Shown here: piece after piece, positions 16,091 to 25,053 of the stretch
Layout of the letters: each line of letters begins with the position of its first letter
Numbering within the stretch: position 1 is the stretch's first letter
NCBI GenBank assembly: GCA_937958265.1
Contig: CALGNX010000018.1
Coordinates: 1 to 64,000, forward strand
From: an uncultured Algibacter sp.
GTDB lineage: Bacteria > Bacteroidota > Bacteroidia > Flavobacteriales > Flavobacteriaceae
Reading direction: 5' to 3'
Length of the DNA stretch: 64,000 bases
Program-made: the position numbers and the translations under genes
Notes under the pieces: model-generated
Told to the model about the DNA's origin: nothing
What the model saw: the letters and a program-made list of their open reading frames with translations, nothing else
Databases searched by the model: none

Positions 16091-18502
16091 TTAGTTTTTA
16101 ATAAACCTAATTATTTTTTGAGTGCTACCTTGCGCTATTCTTAAAAAGTAAATACCTTTAGGTAATCTATTAACAAATACTTTAGTTTTATCTTGGTTTA
16201 CGGTTGTACGCAAAACTATTTTACCTAAGGCATCCATAATATGGACTTTAGAGTTTTCAAGTTTTAAACCATTAATATTTACAAAACTTTTTGCGGGTAC
16301 AGGATGCAATGAAATGCCTCTTAGTAACTTTACTTGTGAAAAATCTTCACTAGATAATGTTGTTTTTATTACTGTAATGGTTAAAATTGTCTCTGTAGAT
16401 AATCCATCCTTATCAAAAGCTTTTGCGGCTATTGTGTAAGTTCCCACTTCGGCCGGTGTAAAAGTATTTTCAAAAGGTCGCATACCATCGGTTTTATAAA
16501 AATTACCATTAATTTTAAAGTTAACCTTATCTAAATTCCCATCAGGATCTGTGGCAACAGCTCCTAAATCGATAGTTTCTCCTAAAGAAAACACATCTCC
16601 ATCCATGGGAGCTGTTAAAGCTACACTAGGAGCTTGGTTTTCTTGCGCAACCTCGGTTACAGTAATCGTAATAAATTTTTCTAATGATAATCCATCTTTA
16701 TCAATCGCTTTAGCGGCTATTTTATATGTACCTGCTTTGTCTGGTGTAAAGGTATTTGTAAAAGGGCGCTGAGTATCTGTTTTATAAAAAGCATCATTAA
16801 TTTTAAAATTAACTTTGTCTAAATTTCCATCAGGATCACTTGCGTTAGCAGCCAAACTAATTTCTTGACCTACTTGAAAAACAGCATTATTTTCTGGGGA
16901 TGATACACTTACTGTAGGTGCTACATTTACATCGTTACTATTTGGTGAGCCATCTACATAACAGGTTAGTGCATCTTTAAATTCTTTAACGCCTGGTGTG
17001 CGGTCTCCTGTAATTTGAAAATATACCATACCTGCATCAGAGCAATCAAAATCACCATCTTGAAACTTCACTACGCCATCTTGCTCAGCAATTTTACCTT
17101 GTTTCCATAGCCATTCAATTTTATTATCTTGATGATCTCTTGCCCAATGCCATGTAGATAATTTAGTTTTTAACCCATCATTTTGATCTGGTATTCTTAT
17201 CAATTTAACAGTTGTAAATTTGTTAACAAGATCTGAAATATTTTTACCAGGCTCATCAGCACTTTCTTCGTTTGCAATATGATGTGAAACTATAGTAACA
17301 AGCTTTCTTTTTCCACTTTGAGCAGCATTTACAGCATCGTAAATTAAATCGGGTTCGCCAGCTAAAATAATAGCTAAAGGCTTAGCAGAAGTAGCTGCAT
17401 TAATTGCATCTCTTAATTTATTAGTAGCTAATTCACGCTGTGTTCTGCAATTGTAAAAAGTAATTCCACCAAAACCACCCCACCTAGAAGCTGTACCGTC
17501 GCAAGAGGTTTGCATTAATTGTTGTCTATTACGCTCTTGTTGTGCATTAATAGTTTGTCTAGATCCACTAAACGGATCTAGATCACATGAGTGCGCATAA
17601 TACACAAGGTCTTTTTCTAATCCAAAAGATTTCAACAAAGCTAAACTTACCGCAGTTGCACCAATATCGTCTGGATCTGGTGAGTTACCATCGGCTACAA
17701 CTGCAATACTAGATTTATTAGTTACCGTTGGCAAATTACATGCATTTGTATTATTATTTGGGTTTAAGGCAGAGCAGTTACCCGTTTTAGCTGCTGGGCC
17801 AGTACCAGATGGCTTAGTATAGCTTTTAGACAAAACAATTTTATCAACTTCTACACCATCTTCACGCATTGATATTTGAAAGGTATGCTCTCCTGCAGAC
17901 GGCACATTTATAAATATTTGACGCGCAACGCCACAATGCTGGTCTTTAGTTCGTTGTTTACTTTCCCATTCCCATTTTCTTCTCACACACCATTGCATGC
18001 GTTCACCAGATTTAGGCCATGTATTATTAAGTCCTACATGAATACTATTGTCTTCTGGTCCTGAAGAGTACAAACGTACCCAAACAAAATATTTACCAGC
18101 GCTCTTAAAATTAACTTTATAATTTAAAACAGCCATTTCGCCAGCTTTGTCTGAAAAATTTTCTCCTCTAATTAATGGATCCTCTGGCCCAGGGCCACTA
18201 TGACCTACAACTCTAGTATCTGGAAGCACTTCAATATATTTACCACCACTAGCAGAACTTGCATGACTACCATCTGGATCCGGTTTGGGTGTACTAGCAC
18301 CATTACCAATTACAAACCATTCTCTTTTACTTGTTTTTTGTTGAGAGAAATAACCCTCTGCCTCGATAGCGATAACGCCAGCAGAAGTTTCCTGATAACA
18401 TGTTTGAGACTGCCCCAACATAGATGCACAGGTTATAGCAGTAATTGTTAATAAGCTAAGCTTGCTATAATACTTTGCTAGTAGTGTAGTTTTAAATTTC
18501 AT
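16091..18502 (-). CDS. Secreted CBM6-like/nucleoside-hydrolase-like protein with Ig repeats and type IX sorting domain
   Basis: This 803-residue protein has an N-terminal signal peptide (to about residue 33). A carbohydrate-binding-like beta domain follows (about 40-225: IAIEAEGYFSQQ, YFVWVRLYSS, GVEVDKIVLS). The central domain (about 262-500) opens with VVADGNSPDPDDIGATAVSL, resembling nucleoside-hydrolase-like or DUF1593-type glycosidases. Two Ig-like repeats come next (about 525-615 and 618-705), then a complete type IX sorting domain (LHPVPAKSFVNINGL to GIYFLRIAQGS and KIIRFIKN). Its Ig repeats are nearly the same as those in the neighbouring glycosidase, so the two probably act together on a polysaccharide. 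The catalytic assignment is tentative. Confidence 0.72.
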   Translation of the reverse strand: MKFKTTLLAKYYSKLSLLTITAITCASMLGQSQTCYQETSAGVIAIEAEGYFSQQKTSKREWFVIGNGASTPKPDPDGSHASSASGGKYIEVLPDTRVVGHSGPGPEDPLIRGENFSDKAGEMAVLNYKVNFKSAGKYFVWVRLYSSGPEDNSIHVGLNNTWPKSGERMQWCVRRKWEWESKQRTKDQHCGVARQIFINVPSAGEHTFQISMREDGVEVDKIVLSKSYTKPSGTGPAAKTGNCSALNPNNNTNACNLPTVTNKSSIAVVADGNSPDPDDIGATAVSLALLKSFGLEKDLVYYAHSCDLDPFSGSRQTINAQQERNRQQLMQTSCDGTASRWGGFGGITFYNCRTQRELATNKLRDAINAATSAKPLAIILAGEPDLIYDAVNAAQSGKRKLVTIVSHHIANEESADEPGKNISDLVNKFTTVKLIRIPDQNDGLKTKLSTWHWARDHQDNKIEWLWKQGKIAEQDGVVKFQDGDFDCSDAGMVYFQITGDRTPGVKEFKDALTCYVDGSPNSNDVNVAPTVSVSSPENNAVFQVGQEISLAANASDPDGNLDKVNFKINDAFYKTDTQRPFTNTFTPDKAGTYKIAAKAIDKDGLSLEKFITITVTEVAQENQAPSVALTAPMDGDVFSLGETIDLGAVATDPDGNLDKVNFKINGNFYKTDGMRPFENTFTPAEVGTYTIAAKAFDKDGLSTETILTITVIKTTLSSEDFSQVKLLRGISLHPVPAKSFVNINGLKLENSKVHIMDALGKIVLRTTVNQDKTKVFVNRLPKGIYFLRIAQGSTQKIIRFIKN

Positions 18503-18960
18503 ACTATTATGTTTAGTAGTAAAACCAAAATTTTTTTAGTCATTTTCTTAAAAGTATCTAAATAATATGTTAAAATAACATCAATACTACATAATTAGCT
18601 GAATACTGTATTTTAAGAGACAAAAACACATAGTGCGAAGAAAAAACTTATACACATAAAACATTTAATCGTTAAAATTGACAAAAAGTATTTTATAGGG
18701 TACAAAATTCAATATTAACAATAGAAATTTATTATTAAAAACCCCAAAGCGTAAGTAATACCAACAAGCAAATAAACTCGATACTAGAGCGATTTAAATT
18801 TATACTACTAAATAACCTTATTTTATGCGCCTTAGAAAGGTTTTTATACATGAAAATTTAAATGGAGTAAAATTGGGTTTTAGAAAAAAAAACACATACA
18901 CCATTTTTTGCGATTACATATATTAAAAATTAATATCAATTTAAATAATTTGAAGCTTAA
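18503..18960. other. Intergenic stretch with no gene
   Basis: This is AT-rich sequence with no supportable ORF on either strand and no strong hairpin. It probably holds the promoter of the 16091-18502 gene and decayed flanks of the adjacent IS630 remnant. Confidence 0.5.
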
Positions 18961-18966
18961 TTAGAG

Positions 18967-19204
18967 GCGTTCTCTAGAAATAAACCAAAAGAACATAAAA
19001 TTGTTGTTATAAATAACTCGGGTTTTCAAGCTACTAAAAATACTATTATAACTGAGAATATTTATGTATTAAGGATACTCCCTAACCCCTGAACTTAATC
19101 CCTGTGAACAGATATGTAAACACCTCAAAAACAAATTTAAAACCATGAAAGAACTCATAGATTGACTTCGCGTTAACGTAAAAAATATGAGTAAAAAACT
19201 ATAA
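18967..19204 (+). mobile_element. Decayed IS630-type transposase fragment (C-terminal DDE region)
   Basis: Two overlapping frames encode a typical IS630 C-terminus. The first reads KPKEHKIVVINNSGFQATKN and then ENIYVLR. After a frameshift near 19073-19077 the second reads GYSLTPELNPCEQICKHLKN, KFKTMKELID, a stop, then LRVNVKNMSKKL. The segment matches the family pattern '(D/N)N.GFH..K... YSPELNPCE..W..LK'. The catalytic Asp is Asn here and a stop interrupts the frame, so it is a pseudogene. No terminal inverted repeats or upstream transposase part were recognised. Confidence 0.8.
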
Positions 19205-19375
19205 AATATATTACAGGAAATCACAATTATTTAAATGCATTTATCGCAACTTTTGAAATTTAAATTGGTAAAATAGCTCGTGTTTTATGAGTTCAATGTC
19301 CTTATCTAAGTATTTTTTGTTATGTTGAAAAATCTATAATTTATTTGCTAACTTTAATGCTTAAAACACGATAAA

Positions 19376-20302
19376 ATGAAGGATTCCATGAGCGTTAAAG
19401 TTAACAAAATAGCGACTCTCACTGGGCATAGCGCCGCAGTTTATACTTTGGATAAGGGCACGGACGAACATCTTATTTTCTCTGGTGGTACAGACAAAAT
19501 TTTAGTGCAATGGAATTTAGAAACTTTTAATAACAAGCAATTAATAGCCAGTTACACAAAACCGCTTTATTCTATTTGCCATATTCCCGAAAAACAAGTT
19601 TTGCTTACAGGCGTTTCAAATGGCGACATTTACATACTAGATTTACATACAAAGCGCGAACTAAAAGTTTTAAAAAACCATACCTCCCATGTTTTCTGCA
19701 TGGTATATTCTATAAAAACCAACTGCTTCTATTCGGTTGGTGGCGATGGTTATTTAATAATATACAACCTAGATACTTTTGAAATTGTTAATGCAAAAAA
19801 ACTAAGCAATGAAAAAATAAGACATATCGATTTTAATTACGAAACTAATGAAATAGCTATTGCTGCTGCCGATTGTGCTATTCGAATTTTTGATTTGCAA
19901 ACATTGCTGGAAAAAAAGAATTTTATTGGGCATGAGTTATCATGTAATGTTACCCGATTTTCTCCATGTGGCGAACTACTTTTAACAGGAGGCAGAGACG
20001 GCTTTTTAAATATTTGGAACGTTAATGGCTATAAAAAAACAACCTCAATAGCTGCGCATACTTGGGCTATTTACGACATTGCATACAGTCCAGATTGTAA
20101 ATTGTTTGCCACTGCTAGCCGCGATAAAACTATAAAAATTTGGAATTCTAAAAACTATAAACTTTTAACCACCATTAATAAAGCTGATTATAATGGCCAT
20201 GCTTTTTCTGTAAATAAACTAATTTGGAGCTCGTATAAAAATTATTTAATTTCGGCTAGTGATGATAGTAGTATTATGGTTTGGGACATAAAGCAAAACT
20301 AG
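19376..20302 (+). CDS. WD40 repeat beta-propeller protein
   Basis: This 308-residue protein is made of about seven WD40 repeats. Examples are LTGHSAAVYTLDKGTDEHLI at the start, GHELSCNVTRFSPCGELLLT near residue 185, AHTWAIYDIAYSPDCKLFAT near 230, DKTIKIWN and DDSSIMVWDIK at the end. It has no signal peptide and is likely cytoplasmic. Such propellers are protein-interaction scaffolds; no partner is implied by the neighbours (an IS remnant upstream, the convergent hflX downstream). It ends about 80 bp before a strong inverted repeat that may terminate it. Confidence 0.9.
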   Translation: MKDSMSVKVNKIATLTGHSAAVYTLDKGTDEHLIFSGGTDKILVQWNLETFNNKQLIASYTKPLYSICHIPEKQVLLTGVSNGDIYILDLHTKRELKVLKNHTSHVFCMVYSIKTNCFYSVGGDGYLIIYNLDTFEIVNAKKLSNEKIRHIDFNYETNEIAIAAADCAIRIFDLQTLLEKKNFIGHELSCNVTRFSPCGELLLTGGRDGFLNIWNVNGYKKTTSIAAHTWAIYDIAYSPDCKLFATASRDKTIKIWNSKNYKLLTTINKADYNGHAFSVNKLIWSSYKNYLISASDDSSIMVWDIKQN

Positions 20303-20383
20303 ACTTTAACCTTATATTACTACAACCACACTTGTTAAGTACTTTTACATATTTTAGGAAATATTTTATATTTGTACTAACTA

Positions 20384-20441
20384 ATTTTATTTAAAAAACT
20401 AAATAACAACCTAAGCAGTTATTTAGTTTTTTAAATAAAAT
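20384..20441. terminator. 24-bp perfect inverted repeat (strong bidirectional terminator or small hairpin RNA)
   Basis: Arms 20384-20407 and 20418-20441 are perfect reverse complements with a 10-nt loop (AACCTAAGCA). The AT-rich arms supply T-runs on both strands, suiting the WD40 gene on the plus strand and hflX on the minus. A perfect -7-like box TATATTTG lies just upstream at 20367-20374, so the hairpin might instead be transcribed by itself. Confidence 0.7.
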
Positions 20442-20612
20442 AGATGTGAAAAATAGCATAAGACACCTCTAATAAACGCTTATAAGCCGTGAAACTTAAC
20501 AAGAGTGTTAGTATAGTAATATTTGTACTAGCCGCTTTAAAATAATCTTTTATAAAAACTACCCAAAAGACACAAGTATACAATTGCTTTAAACTAGCAG
20601 CCAACAGATGTT

Positions 20613-20712
20613 TGCGTTAGGGATAGAACGGCCTGTTTGAAATCCTTTTTGTTTTTTGAAAAAAACCAAAAAGATTGAGTAGTGATAGCCCGACCCTTTT
20701 CGGGTAACGCCC
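20613..20712 (+). repeat. Dispersed intergenic repeat, family 1, copy A
   Basis: It begins TGCGTTAGGGAT and ends GGTAACGCCC, with an internal hairpin (CTTTTTG pairing with CAAAAAG) and AGCCCGACCC near the end. The same ends recur in reverse orientation at 24870-24958 and 49667-49767. It sits in the 20303-20717 gene-free stretch, directly after hflX. Confidence 0.8.
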
Positions 20713-20717
20713 AAATA

Positions 20718-21944
20718 CTATTCTATATCTGCTATATCCTCTTCGCTATAATCTGGATACAAAAAATGATTGTATGGAAAACGGGTTACATGAATTTCGC
20801 GAACCTCATCATAAACACGTTTTTTAAAATCTTCTAAATTTTGTTTATTTAATGCTGAAATAAATAGGGCATTATTACCTACTTTACTCATCCAGGTACT
20901 TTTCCATTCTTCTAAGGAATAGTGTTTTGCAGTACGCACGGTTTCTAAATCGTCATCATCCAAAGGTTCTGCCTCGTAAGCGTCAATTTTATTAAACACC
21001 ATAATGGTTGGTTTATCACCACTTTTTATTTCGCCTAAAACTTTTTCTACAGAAGCTATATGCTCTTCGAAATTAGGGTGAGAAATATCAACCACATGAA
21101 GCAATAAATCGGCCTCCCTTACCTCGTCTAAGGTGCTTTTAAAACTATCTACCAGTTGTGTTGGCAACTTACGGATAAACCCAACGGTATCGCTTAATAA
21201 AAAAGGTAGGTTTTGTATAACCACTTTTCTAACTGTTGTATCTAGGGTTGCAAATAATTTATTCTCGGCAAATACCTCGCTTTTACTCACTACATTCATA
21301 AGTGTAGATTTGCCTACGTTGGTGTACCCAACCAGTGCTACACGTACCATTTTACCGCGATTACCGCGTTGTACAGCCATTTGCTTATCAATGGTTTTTA
21401 TGCGCGCTTTAAGTAGTGTTATTTTATCGCGAACAATACGTCTGTCTGTTTCAATTTCGGTTTCTCCAGGTCCGCGCATACCTATACCTCCTTTTTGGCG
21501 CTCTAGGTGTGTCCACATACCCCTTAATCGTGGTAGCAAATATTCACATTGTGCCAATTCCACTTGGGTTCTTGCATAGCTCGTTTGCGCGCGCTGAGCA
21601 AAAATATCTAAAATAAGATTCGTTCTATCTAGTACTTTAACATCTAGTATTTTACTAATATTTCGTTCTTGAGCGGAAGATAATTCATCATCGAAAATTG
21701 CGGTAGTAATATCATTTTCTTCAATAAAATGGCGCACATCTTCAATTTTACCTGTACCTATAAAGGTTTTAGCATTTGGCATATCCATTTTTTGCGTAAA
21801 ACGTTTTACGGCATACCCTCCAGCAGTAAAAGTTAAAAACTCCAACTCATCCAAATATTCTCTAGATTTTTCTTCGTTTTGGTCTTTAGTAATAACGCCT
21901 ATTAAAACAGCGCGTTCTAAGCTTACATCTTTCTTTTCTATCAT
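20718..21944 (-). CDS. hflX: GTPase HflX
   Basis: This 408-residue ribosome-associated GTPase splits or rescues stalled 70S ribosomes in its family. The HflX N-terminal domain carries the conserved GGIGMRGPGETEIETDRR loop. The G domain has P-loop GYTNVGKST, LFATLDTT (switch I), DTVGFI (G3) and NKID (G4). The start MIEKKDVSLERAVLIGV is the usual one for the family in this group. A perfect -7 promoter box lies only 4 nt upstream of the ATG, so the mRNA may be leaderless. It is divergent from the phosphodiesterase-like gene at 22007. Confidence 0.96.
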   Translation of the reverse strand: MIEKKDVSLERAVLIGVITKDQNEEKSREYLDELEFLTFTAGGYAVKRFTQKMDMPNAKTFIGTGKIEDVRHFIEENDITTAIFDDELSSAQERNISKILDVKVLDRTNLILDIFAQRAQTSYARTQVELAQCEYLLPRLRGMWTHLERQKGGIGMRGPGETEIETDRRIVRDKITLLKARIKTIDKQMAVQRGNRGKMVRVALVGYTNVGKSTLMNVVSKSEVFAENKLFATLDTTVRKVVIQNLPFLLSDTVGFIRKLPTQLVDSFKSTLDEVREADLLLHVVDISHPNFEEHIASVEKVLGEIKSGDKPTIMVFNKIDAYEAEPLDDDDLETVRTAKHYSLEEWKSTWMSKVGNNALFISALNKQNLEDFKKRVYDEVREIHVTRFPYNHFLYPDYSEEDIADIE

Positions 21945-21948
21945 ATTA

Positions 21949-21956
21949 CAAAGTTA
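21949..21956 (-). promoter_or_regulatory. -7 promoter box of hflX
   Basis: TAACTTTG on the minus strand matches the Bacteroidota -7 consensus TAnnTTTG exactly and ends 4 nt before the hflX ATG, implying a leaderless or nearly leaderless transcript. Confidence 0.5.
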
Positions 21957-21994
21957 CATAATTACAGGCGTTTTTATCTTTATAATTTAAAGCC

Positions 21995-22002
21995 TATTTT
22001 TG
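21995..22002 (+). promoter_or_regulatory. -7 promoter box of the 22007 gene
   Basis: TATTTTTG matches TAnnTTTG and ends 4 nt before the ATG at 22007. Either the mRNA is leaderless or translation begins at the in-frame ATG at 22046. Confidence 0.5.
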
Positions 22003-22006
22003 GCTT

Positions 22007-22975
22007 ATGATAGAACCTACTGAAATTACTCCCATTCGTAAAAATATGCAAACCGTAGCGTTTTATAATGTTGAAAATTTATTTGATTTAAAAAATAATA
22101 AAGCAAAACATGACAACGATTTTTTACCAAGTTCCAATAAAAATTGGACACAAAAAAGGTATGAAAACAAGTTAAACAAAATAGGCTTTGCCATTGCCAA
22201 CATTGGCAAACAGGAAACCGGTAAGCACCCCGCAATTATTGGTTTAGCCGAAATTGAAAATGCTAGCGTACTTAAAGATTTAGTAAATACAAAAGATTTA
22301 AAAGCCTGTAATTACAATTATATTCATTTTGATTCCAAGGATGAACGTGGTATAGATGTGGCATTGCTTTATGACCCCACAGTTTTTGAAGTACTACATA
22401 AAAAAGCCTTTGAAATAACACTTACAGATTTAGATGGTACACCAGATTACACCCGCGATATTTTACTTGTTTCTGGACTTTTAAATAAAAAGAAAATACA
22501 TGTTTTAGTAAACCATTGGTCCTCGAGGCGCGAAGGCGAAAAGGAAACAGAATTTAAACGCCTAGAATCTTCCAGCAAAGTAAGTGCCATTCTAGATAAT
22601 TTAATAAAAGAAGACGAAAACGCAAAAATAATGGTAATTGGCGATTTTAACGACGAGCCACAAAGCAAAAGCATAAAAAACCTAGTAACCAATTATAACC
22701 TATTTAACCCCATGGAAACCTTGCGCTCTTTTGATAGAGGCTCTGTAAAACACCAAAGGCAGTGGTATATTTTCGATCAAATTTTAATTACTACTAACTT
22801 TTTTGAAAATACACAAAATGAATTTGAGTTTTATAAAGCCAACATATTTGATGTGCCTTTTTTAAAAATTCCTGAGGGGCATTTTAAAGGTGCGCCTTAC
22901 AGAACCTATGCAGGCCCAAAATATAAAGGTGGTTATAGCGATCACTTTCCTGTTTATGCCATTTTAAAACAGTAG
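22007..22975 (+). CDS. Endonuclease/exonuclease/phosphatase family protein (cytoplasmic paralogue)
   Basis: This 322-residue EEP-fold phosphohydrolase has the Mg-binding motif VAFYNVENLFD (from residue 16). Further motifs are GLAEIENASVL, VNHWSSRREGE, VIGDFNDEP and, at the end, YSDHFPVYAIL with the catalytic His. It has no signal peptide, unlike its paralogue at 28005. The promoter box at 21995-22002 leaves the choice between ATG 22007 and ATG 22046 open; the second would begin MQTVAFYNVENLF. Substrates in the family are nucleic acids, nucleotides or phospholipids; the specific one is unknown. Confidence 0.88.
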   Translation: MIEPTEITPIRKNMQTVAFYNVENLFDLKNNKAKHDNDFLPSSNKNWTQKRYENKLNKIGFAIANIGKQETGKHPAIIGLAEIENASVLKDLVNTKDLKACNYNYIHFDSKDERGIDVALLYDPTVFEVLHKKAFEITLTDLDGTPDYTRDILLVSGLLNKKKIHVLVNHWSSRREGEKETEFKRLESSSKVSAILDNLIKEDENAKIMVIGDFNDEPQSKSIKNLVTNYNLFNPMETLRSFDRGSVKHQRQWYIFDQILITTNFFENTQNEFEFYKANIFDVPFLKIPEGHFKGAPYRTYAGPKYKGGYSDHFPVYAILKQ

Positions 22976-22994
22976 CACCAATTTAAGCTTATAA

Positions 22995-23372
22995 TTAAAC
23001 AGCTTGTAAAAGCACAAACGTTAAACCTAAAATAGCAACAGGTAATAACCAAAGCAAGCCCATACTATACGTTAGCTTTTTCTTTTTAAGTACTTTTGCG
23101 TTTAATACTTTACGCTTTCTGCCACCATATTGCATCCAATTTTTAAAATATAGAAAGGCAGTAACCAAAACAAACAAAGTCCATGCCTTAGGCGCAGACA
23201 TAGTAGCCACGTGCATTTGCCTAAAAAACCCTGCAAAAAAAACACCCAATAACAACAATAAACTGCTTTGTAAAAACGTAATGTAAAAGGTTGCTATACT
23301 ATTTGCTTTTTTACCTTTTTTGGATTTGTAATGTTGAAAAACGTGAAAAAATAAGGCGTCGAATGTAGTCAT
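22995..23372 (-). CDS. Small integral membrane protein, 125 aa
   Basis: This is an unrecognised 125-residue protein with three likely membrane helices: FYITFLQSSLLLLLGVFFA near residue 30, AWTLFVLVTAFLYF near 62 and LLWLLPVAILGLTFVLL near 106. A strongly basic loop (GGRKRKVLNAKVLKKKK) lies between helices two and three. It follows the DUF5689 lipoprotein gene by 40 bp on the same strand and may belong to that operon. The function is unknown. Confidence 0.65.
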   Translation of the reverse strand: MTTFDALFFHVFQHYKSKKGKKANSIATFYITFLQSSLLLLLGVFFAGFFRQMHVATMSAPKAWTLFVLVTAFLYFKNWMQYGGRKRKVLNAKVLKKKKLTYSMGLLWLLPVAILGLTFVLLQAV

Positions 23373-23412
23373 GTGCTATTTTAATTATTTCAAAGGTAAA
23401 ACTAATATTTTA

Positions 23413-24849
23413 CTATTCCACATAATCCACACTAATGGCATCCAACTCGTAAACACCATCAAAACTAGCTTGCCCACTACCGGTGTATTTAAAAGCAATA
23501 TGTGCCGTACCCGTAAGACAAGATAAATCGACATTTCCAGAAGAAAACCAGGGCGCAAAAGAATCGGAATTTTTAACAATATACGCAGCAGGTAACACCT
23601 GCCATGTAGCTGCAGAAATATTAGCCTCTAAGCCATCCCAATTTAGTGCAATTAGCACCTCCATATAACTACTATCTGCCAAACTACTAGAGGTTTTAAA
23701 ACGCAAAGTTTCGCCATCTTGCTCATCCAAATTAATAGCTGGTGTAATAAGCCAACCTATATTACTAACATCGCCCGAGCTGGCCGATTGAAACCGCGCA
23801 GACCGACCCAACGATGCGTTGGATGATACGGAAGAAAAACCCTCCCAAGCTACTGTACCTGCCTCCATATAATTTACCCATCCATCAATAACTACAGGTT
23901 TGTTATTTTTCTGAGGCTCAAAATCTTCAAACAATAAATTACCTGAACCAAAAACTGGGGCAATTCCACAGGTTAATTCTACCGGGTCGCAACGTGTGTT
24001 ACTTTCAAAATTTATAGAAGTCGCATTATTAATAACTAATGTATTAAATTTATCTCTAAAATCGCGACTATAAATTCCGGTTACACTGCCCTGCCCTTGT
24101 GGCACTAAAAGCGTTTTAAAATCTGAAAACGTACTGGTTTGCATAATTACCTGAATACCAGAATTACAGCTTTCCAATAGGCGTAAACCATCAAATTGAT
24201 CGAACGATTCACTAGCAAACGTAGCGCCTAACTCAAACCTATTCAATTGCATATGCTCCAACCTAATTAAGGTATTTTCATCATTTTCATTTAAATCTGC
24301 TAAACCTGAAACTTTAGGAGTAATAGTGGCAATTGTGTTTGTTCTTAGCACAATATTTTTATATTCCGCAGGCTGAATTTGCTTAACATTAATACCATCG
24401 CCTTTTCCTATGGTAATAACCCCACTAGTTTCACCAATAGTTAAACCTGCCATTTTCACAAATACCTTTTGCCCGAATTGGTAGGTGTCAGACAAACTAG
24501 ACACATTAATATCCACCTTAAAACCCAATCTAGGATCGTTATCTGGGTTGCTAGCATCTGTTTTATTTTGGATAATTAATTCTTCAAAAAAATTCCCTGC
24601 CTTATCCGAAGATATCACGTAACCTTCAATATACAAATCTGTATCACTATTAATAACAACCGTTGTATTCCCGCCGTTTACTGCTTGCTCGTAAAGCGAT
24701 TTAATAGCTTTAAAGGTAGTTAATTGCGATGTTGGAATATCGACACCTTTAATTAAAACATCTGGCGTACTAAAATCATCGTCTTGCACACAGGCCACTA
24801 AAAACAAAGTAAAAAGTAGTAAAATTAAAACTGTAAACATTTTATTCAT
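23413..24849 (-). CDS. DUF5689 outer-membrane lipoprotein with choice-of-anchor-type C-terminal domain
   Basis: The start was set at ATG 24849 (MNKMFTVLILLLFTLF, then lipobox LVAC), giving 478 residues. The longer frame to 24942 reads through a dispersed repeat and is rejected. The DUF5689 part contains TDLYIEGYVISSDKAGNFFEE and GQKVFVKMAGLTIG. The C-terminal half (FEDFEPQKNNKPVVIDGWVN onward) resembles a choice-of-anchor beta-sandwich. Such lipoproteins usually accompany a TonB receptor, as here with the gene at 25054. Together with the two EEP-family proteins flanking the cluster they may handle a phosphate-containing polymer; that is inference. Confidence 0.82.
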   Translation of the reverse strand: MNKMFTVLILLLFTLFLVACVQDDDFSTPDVLIKGVDIPTSQLTTFKAIKSLYEQAVNGGNTTVVINSDTDLYIEGYVISSDKAGNFFEELIIQNKTDASNPDNDPRLGFKVDINVSSLSDTYQFGQKVFVKMAGLTIGETSGVITIGKGDGINVKQIQPAEYKNIVLRTNTIATITPKVSGLADLNENDENTLIRLEHMQLNRFELGATFASESFDQFDGLRLLESCNSGIQVIMQTSTFSDFKTLLVPQGQGSVTGIYSRDFRDKFNTLVINNATSINFESNTRCDPVELTCGIAPVFGSGNLLFEDFEPQKNNKPVVIDGWVNYMEAGTVAWEGFSSVSSNASLGRSARFQSASSGDVSNIGWLITPAINLDEQDGETLRFKTSSSLADSSYMEVLIALNWDGLEANISAATWQVLPAAYIVKNSDSFAPWFSSGNVDLSCLTGTAHIAFKYTGSGQASFDGVYELDAISVDYVE

Positions 24850-24869
24850 AACTCTTAATTTTATTATTT

Positions 24870-24958
24870 GGGCGTTACCACAAGGGTCGGGCTTTTTGTT
24901 ACAAGTCCGCGCACCTCCTGCGTCGGGCTGTGGGCTTTTCACGTCAATCCCTAACGCA
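24870..24958 (-). repeat. Dispersed intergenic repeat, family 1, copy B
   Basis: This is the reverse-orientation relative of copy A. It starts GGGCGTTACC, contains AAGGGTCGGGCT and ends AATCCCTAACGCA. It sits between the TonB receptor gene and the lipoprotein gene and makes a false N-terminal extension on the latter. Confidence 0.8.
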
Positions 24959-25053
24959 GTAACATCAACCTTGGTTATTTATTTTAGGCCGCAAATGGCT
25001 AATTTATTTAGTTTTGTTTCCATTCCCTTTTCTAGGGCGGTCAGATATATTTT

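Noticed and set aside
24850..24942. N-terminal extension of the DUF5689 lipoprotein
   Set aside because: The extra 31 residues are encoded by a dispersed intergenic repeat; the lipoprotein signal begins at the ATG at 24849.
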